Below are positions 4,831 through 7,913 of a stretch of DNA of 7,913 nt, in pieces. Made by a program: the position numbers and the translations under genes. The notes below the pieces were generated by a model that had not been told where the DNA came from, did no database searches, and saw only the letters and a list, made by a program, of their open reading frames with translations. This stretch comes from Desulfobacteria bacterium (lineage in GTDB: Bacteria > Desulfobacterota > Desulfobacteria > Desulfobacterales > C00003060), in contig JAQYWL010000092.1 in NCBI GenBank assembly GCA_030145035.1, positions 1 through 7,913 on the forward strand, given 5' to 3'. Each line of letters starts with the position of its first letter. Within the stretch, counting starts at the first letter, position 1.

Positions 4831-7518
4831 ATGGTTAAAGCCACCCCGATGGTTCAGCAATATCTGTCGATCAAGCAGCAGTACCCTGATGCTATCCTGT
4901 TCTACCGGATGGGCGATTTCTATGAGATGTTCTTTGAAGATGCAAAGATAGCATCTCGAATCCTCGAAATTGCTCTTACTTCCAGGAACAAAAAGGACGA
5001 AAAACCGATTCCTATGTGTGGTGTGCCCCACCATGCCGCCCAGGGATACATTGCGCGGCTGATCGAGCGCGGTTTCAAGGTGGCCGTCTGCGAACAGGTG
5101 GAGGATCCGGGCAACTGCAATGCCTGCACACATGGCATTGGCGGGCAGGTGGCAAGGCACGAGCGGGCAGGTGGCGGGCAGGCAAAGGCCAAGGGACTTG
5201 TGAAGCGCGATGTGGTGAGGGTGATAACACCCGGGGTGGTCGTTGACACAGAAATTCTGGATGCAAGGTCCAACAATTTCCTCATAGCCCTGTTTTTCCG
5301 GCAAGGTCGCTACGGGATCGCCCATCTGGATATTTCCACGGGGACTTTCAGGGTGACCGAATCGAGCGATTTCGAAAAGGTCGCAGACGAGTGCCGACGT
5401 ATAGAACCAAGCGAAACCCTGCTTGCCGAGTCCCATCGCGAAGCACCTGAAATCAAAGCGCTGATAGAACCCCTTGGGGAGACCACAGTTAACTTCCTGA
5501 AGAATGAAGGCTTTGAACCGGAACCAGCCCGGGCACGGCTTCTGAGGCAGTTTAAAACCCATTCTCTGGAAGGATTTGGTTGTGATGAGTGGCAGGCCGG
5601 CATTGCAGCGGCCGGAGCTCTGCTGGGCTACGTGGACGAGACCCAAAAGGGGGATCTCGTCCACATCACGGGGATTGCATCCTACAGCCTTTCTGACTTC
5701 ATGATCATAGACGAGGTCAGCAAAAGAAACCTGGAACTCTTTGAGACCATTTGGACCGGCGCCAAACGCGGGTCCCTTCTTGGCATAATGGATCAAACCG
5801 TAACAGCCATGGGCGCCCGCATGCTGCGGGCATGGCTTCAGTATCCGCTTTTGGATCTTGAGCAAATCAAACTCCGATCGGACGCCGTAGAAGAAGCCAA
5901 GGAGAAGCAACTTGTGAGGCGTTCGGTGAGGAAGGCCCTGCAAGAGGTACATGACCTTCAGCGCTTAAATGCCAGGATTGCGCTTGATCGGTGCAATGCC
6001 CGAGACCTAATAGCGTTGAAACACTCTATTCAAAGACTCCCTCGGATACATTCTTTGGTTGAGGGGTTTGCAAGCCGGCTTTTTGTAGAGATCACCTCAA
6101 AATGGGATGACCTTGCCGATGTGGCGGGTTTGATCGAAGACGCCATCTCTGATGACCCGCCTCTTACCACACGCGAAGGTGGCATTATTAAGCCGGGCTT
6201 TGATGACGGGCTCGACCAACTGATTCGGAGCAGTAGGGAAGGAAAGGATTGGATCTCACGTCTGGAAGCCAAGGAGCGCAAAGCCACAGGGATTAACTCT
6301 TTGAAGGTGGGCTTCAACAAGGTTTTTGGTTACTATATTGAGGTTTCCAAGACCCGTATTAAATCAGTGCCGGCGCACTATGTGCGCAAACAGACCCTGG
6401 TTAACGCGGAGCGCTACATTACCGAGGACCTCAAGGCATATGAGGCCAAAGTGCTCGGGGCTGAAGAAAAACAAGCCCGGTTGGAGTATGAGCTGTTTTG
6501 CGTGGTAAGGGAAAGGGTGGCTCAAAGTAATCGCCGCATTGCCAGGATGGCTGACGCTGTGTCCAACCTGGATGTGTTGCTAACATTAGCTGAACTGGCT
6601 GATCAGAATGGTTATGTAAAGCCGGTCGTTCATGGCGGTGACAGCCTTTTTTTGAAGGAGAGTCGTCATCCGGTCATTGAAAAATTGGTATCATCAGAAC
6701 GCTTTGTGCCTAACACGATTGAGATGGATCATACCTCGCAACAGGTGCTTATCATTACCGGACCCAACATGGCCGGAAAATCAACGCTCCTGCGCCAGGT
6801 TGCCCTGTTGGTATTAATGGCCCAGACGGGTTCGTTCGTTCCGGCGGAAGCAGCCTCCATTGGGATAGTCGATCGAATCTTCACCCGGGTTGGGGCGCTG
6901 GATAACCTTGCCGAAGGCCGGAGTACCTTCATGGTGGAGATGCAGGAGACCGCCAACATCTTGCATAATGCCACCGAGCGAAGTTTGGTCATTCTGGATG
7001 AGATCGGCAGAGGTACCAGCACCTTTGACGGCCTGAGTATTGCCTGGGCTGTGGCAGAATATCTCCACGACTGGAAAAGCCGTGGGATCAAGGCCCTTTT
7101 TGCCACTCACTATCATGAGCTGACCGACCTGGCTCTTACCAAGCCTCGAGTCAAGAATTACAACGTTGCTGTCAAGGAATGGAATGAGGAAGTTATTTTT
7201 TTGAGGAAACTGGTTGAGGGTGGTACCAATCGAAGCTATGGTATCCAGGTGGCCCGCTTAGCCGGCATTCCGGCGCAGGTCTTGGAGCGGGCCAGAGAGA
7301 TATTGAAGAACATAGAAAGTGATGAATTAGACTGTGCAGGGGAACCGGTCCTGGCACGTTCGAAGAGGCCGCTTGAAAAAGATGCGAGTGTTCAGCTTTC
7401 CCTTTTTACGACCTCAGATCAGATTGTGATTAATACCTTGAAAAAGATAGATATTTCCAATATGACACCCCTTGAAGCATTGAACCGGTTGAATGCACTA
7501 AAAGAACTCGTGGAGTAA
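4831..7518 (+). CDS. mutS: DNA mismatch repair protein MutS
   Basis: MutS recognises mispaired bases and short loops and, as an ATP-dependent clamp, recruits downstream repair factors. The product is 895 residues. The mismatch-reading Phe-X-Glu is in GDFYEMF (F30, E32). Domain I contains an extra 24 residues or so (about 94-117) coming from a repeat insert (separate entry). Connector and lever domains follow, then the clamp segment from GFNKVFGYYIEVSK (about 494). The ATPase has Walker A GPNMAGKS (644-651), the STFMVEM signature region, Walker B ILDEIGRG (D723/E724) and FATHYHEL. A clamp-binding QLSLF (nt 7393-7407) and the usual C-terminal MTPLEALNRLNALKEL complete it. I chose the ATG at 4831 because VKATPMVQQYLSIKQQYPDA matches the normal family start. 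The frame is open back to a TTG at 4693, but those 46 codons are repeat sequence. No good SD precedes 4831. The stop codon lies within an 8-bp repeat unit. Confidence 0.95.
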   Translation: MVKATPMVQQYLSIKQQYPDAILFYRMGDFYEMFFEDAKIASRILEIALTSRNKKDEKPIPMCGVPHHAAQGYIARLIERGFKVAVCEQVEDPGNCNACTHGIGGQVARHERAGGGQAKAKGLVKRDVVRVITPGVVVDTEILDARSNNFLIALFFRQGRYGIAHLDISTGTFRVTESSDFEKVADECRRIEPSETLLAESHREAPEIKALIEPLGETTVNFLKNEGFEPEPARARLLRQFKTHSLEGFGCDEWQAGIAAAGALLGYVDETQKGDLVHITGIASYSLSDFMIIDEVSKRNLELFETIWTGAKRGSLLGIMDQTVTAMGARMLRAWLQYPLLDLEQIKLRSDAVEEAKEKQLVRRSVRKALQEVHDLQRLNARIALDRCNARDLIALKHSIQRLPRIHSLVEGFASRLFVEITSKWDDLADVAGLIEDAISDDPPLTTREGGIIKPGFDDGLDQLIRSSREGKDWISRLEAKERKATGINSLKVGFNKVFGYYIEVSKTRIKSVPAHYVRKQTLVNAERYITEDLKAYEAKVLGAEEKQARLEYELFCVVRERVAQSNRRIARMADAVSNLDVLLTLAELADQNGYVKPVVHGGDSLFLKESRHPVIEKLVSSERFVPNTIEMDHTSQQVLIITGPNMAGKSTLLRQVALLVLMAQTGSFVPAEAASIGIVDRIFTRVGALDNLAEGRSTFMVEMQETANILHNATERSLVILDEIGRGTSTFDGLSIAWAVAEYLHDWKSRGIKALFATHYHELTDLALTKPRVKNYNVAVKEWNEEVIFLRKLVEGGTNRSYGIQVARLAGIPAQVLERAREILKNIESDELDCAGEPVLARSKRPLEKDASVQLSLFTTSDQIVINTLKKIDISNMTPLEALNRLNALKELVE
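5110..5183. repeat. In-frame palindromic/direct-repeat insert in mutS domain I
   Basis: MutS proteins normally read CEQVEDP then about two residues then AKGLVKR. Here about 24 extra residues (GNCNACTHGIGG...) lie between P93 and the AKAKGLVKR segment. The DNA has a perfect 7-bp hairpin (CAATGCC 5118-5124, GGCATTG 5134-5140, 9-nt loop). It is followed by a 13-bp direct repeat GCGGGCAGGTGGC at 5141-5153 and 5163-5175, and a partial third copy (GCGGGCAGG, 5174-5182). The insert keeps frame. The 11-mer GGCGGGCAGGC (5173-5183) recurs at 7729-7739 in the intergenic element downstream. Boundaries are approximate. Confidence 0.7.
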
Positions 7519-7526
7519 TGGAGTGT
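7511..7526. repeat. Solitary 8-bp-unit arm overlapping the mutS stop codon
   Basis: TGGAGTAA and TGGAGTGT are two 8-bp units of the GGAGTNNT type. The TAA of the first (7516-7518) is the mutS stop codon, so the last MutS codons may come from the repeat. Confidence 0.6.
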
Positions 7527-7545
7527 TGGCCCGCCCTGGCGCGAC

Positions 7546-7575
7546 TTGTTTGAATTTATCTGCTAAGCCTATAAT
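7546..7575 (+). promoter_or_regulatory. Sigma70-type promoter after mutS
   Basis: TTGTTT (7546-7551) and a consensus TATAAT (7570-7575) are separated by 18 nt. The spacer ends in GCTAAGCCT (7562-7570), shared with the HIT promoter. It would drive the gene entering at the right edge, with the repeat element 7591-7801 lying in the transcribed leader. Confidence 0.55.
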
Positions 7576-7590
7576 CCCGGTCTGGGCCAG

Positions 7591-7801
7591 GGAGTACTGG
7601 AGTAGTGGATATTGGCGGTATCAGGCGCAAGGTATAATGTTTCGCCCTGTGCGCTCTGCGCCCGCCTGCCTTCGCCTGGAGCCAGCCCGCCTCCCAAACA
7701 AAGCGAGACAGCCAGGGCGACGGCGACTGGCGGGCAGGCCCTGGGCATTACGCCAGCTGATTCCAACCCATCACTCCATCACTTCAATACTCCATTACTC
7801 C
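7591..7801. repeat. Large inverted-repeat element with 8-bp-unit arms and GC-rich hairpin core
   Basis: The left arm has GGAGTACT, GGAGTAGT, GGATATTG (7591-7614). The right arm has ATCACTCC, ATCACTTC, AATACTCC, ATTACTCC (7770-7801). Between them is a GC-rich core that can fold: GCCCGCCTGCC (7660-7670) pairs with GGCGGGCAGGC (7729-7739) with one mismatch and one G-U, extended by TCGCC (7672-7676) with GGCGA (7722-7726). The core therefore looks like a second repeat nested in the first. It fills most of the 283 bp from the mutS stop to the hydrophobic coding stretch at 7802. Confidence 0.75.
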
Positions 7802-7913
7802 CTCTTTTTCCTCATTTTACTTTTGCTGTTTGCTTTACACCCACCCATAGCCAGCGGATACCAAACCGAAAGAAACTATCGACACGCCAGGTTGAGTTTT
7901 GAAAAGCTCCTGA
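7637..7913 (+). CDS. 5' end of a secreted protein gene, possibly N-acetylmuramoyl-L-alanine amidase (3'-partial)
   Basis: A frame open to the right edge encodes, from 7802, a strong hydrophobic run (LFFLILLLLFALHPPIASG) like a signal peptide, then YQTERNYRHARLSFEKLL. The latter resembles the TPR-like start (YxxAxxxYxxLL) of periplasmic amidases of the AmiC type found in Deltaproteobacteria. That assignment is inference from about 20 residues. The start is unclear. The first in-frame ATG is 7637, preceded by AAGG (7629-7632), but the 55 codons from there to 7802 are repeat-derived and Arg/Pro-rich, and a long n-region of this kind is odd for a signal peptide. GTG 7649 is another option. No ATG, GTG or TTG lies closer in frame upstream of the hydrophobic run. 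A promoter lies at 7546-7575. Confidence 0.45.
   Translation, partial: MFRPVRSAPACLRLEPARLPNKARQPGRRRLAGRPWALRQLIPTHHSITSILHYSLFFLILLLLFALHPPIASGYQTERNYRHARLSFEKLL

Noticed and set aside
4602..4838. 78-codon ORF across the lapA-mutS gap
   Set aside because: It is made largely of repeat sequence (RQAHHPEQSRRG type), a common spurious translation.
4807..5952. Long antisense ORF opposite mutS (381 codons)
   Set aside because: It is a shadow of mutS on the opposite strand; its translation has no recognisable domain and no promoter or SD was seen.
7612..7902. 96-codon ORF after mutS in another frame
   Set aside because: It reads through the repeat core and out of frame with the signal-peptide-like sequence. 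It shows no domain features.

Overview
The window holds ordinary bacterial housekeeping genes, all on the + strand. From left to right they are: the 3' two-thirds of dnaE (replicative DNA polymerase III alpha), a UPF0280/ApbE-like gene, a HIT-family nucleotide hydrolase or phosphorylase gene, a small LapA-domain membrane protein gene, mutS (mismatch repair ATPase), and the first codons of a secreted-protein gene that runs off the right edge. The protein sequences, the gene order and the style of the intergenic repeats suggest a Desulfobacterota (former Deltaproteobacteria) organism, perhaps Desulfobacterales. This is inference from family resemblance, not a database match.

Layout: dnaE (to 2831) and the UPF0280 gene (2836-3570) are 4 bp apart and probably co-transcribed. 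A small 8-bp-periodic AATTC array and a good sigma70-type promoter (3649-3676) follow. The HIT gene (3707-4183) and the lapA-like gene (4212-4556) form a second unit 28 bp apart, the latter with a near-perfect Shine-Dalgarno. A repeat-filled gap (4557-4830) leads into mutS (4831-7518). The mutS stop codon lies inside a repeat unit. Beyond it are a second clear promoter (7546-7575), a large inverted-repeat element (7591-7801), and a signal-peptide-like sequence entering the next gene.

The distinctive feature is the load of short palindromic repeat elements, including two that sit in frame inside essential or repair genes. About 65 codons of dnaE, at the junction before the polymerase core, are a nested inverted-repeat element. 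About 24 codons of the mutS mismatch-recognition domain are a GC-rich hairpin plus direct-repeat insert whose core 11-mer recurs in the intergenic element after mutS. Two other elements share arms built from tandem degenerate 8-bp units (GGAGTNNT on the left, NNTACTCC on the right).

Functionally, DnaE and MutS both meet the sliding clamp, and each carries a QxxLF clamp-binding motif here (QFSLF and QLSLF). I see no defence system, CRISPR array, RNA gene, transposase or other clearly new system. The frame-preserving repeat insertions are the best candidates for follow-up.
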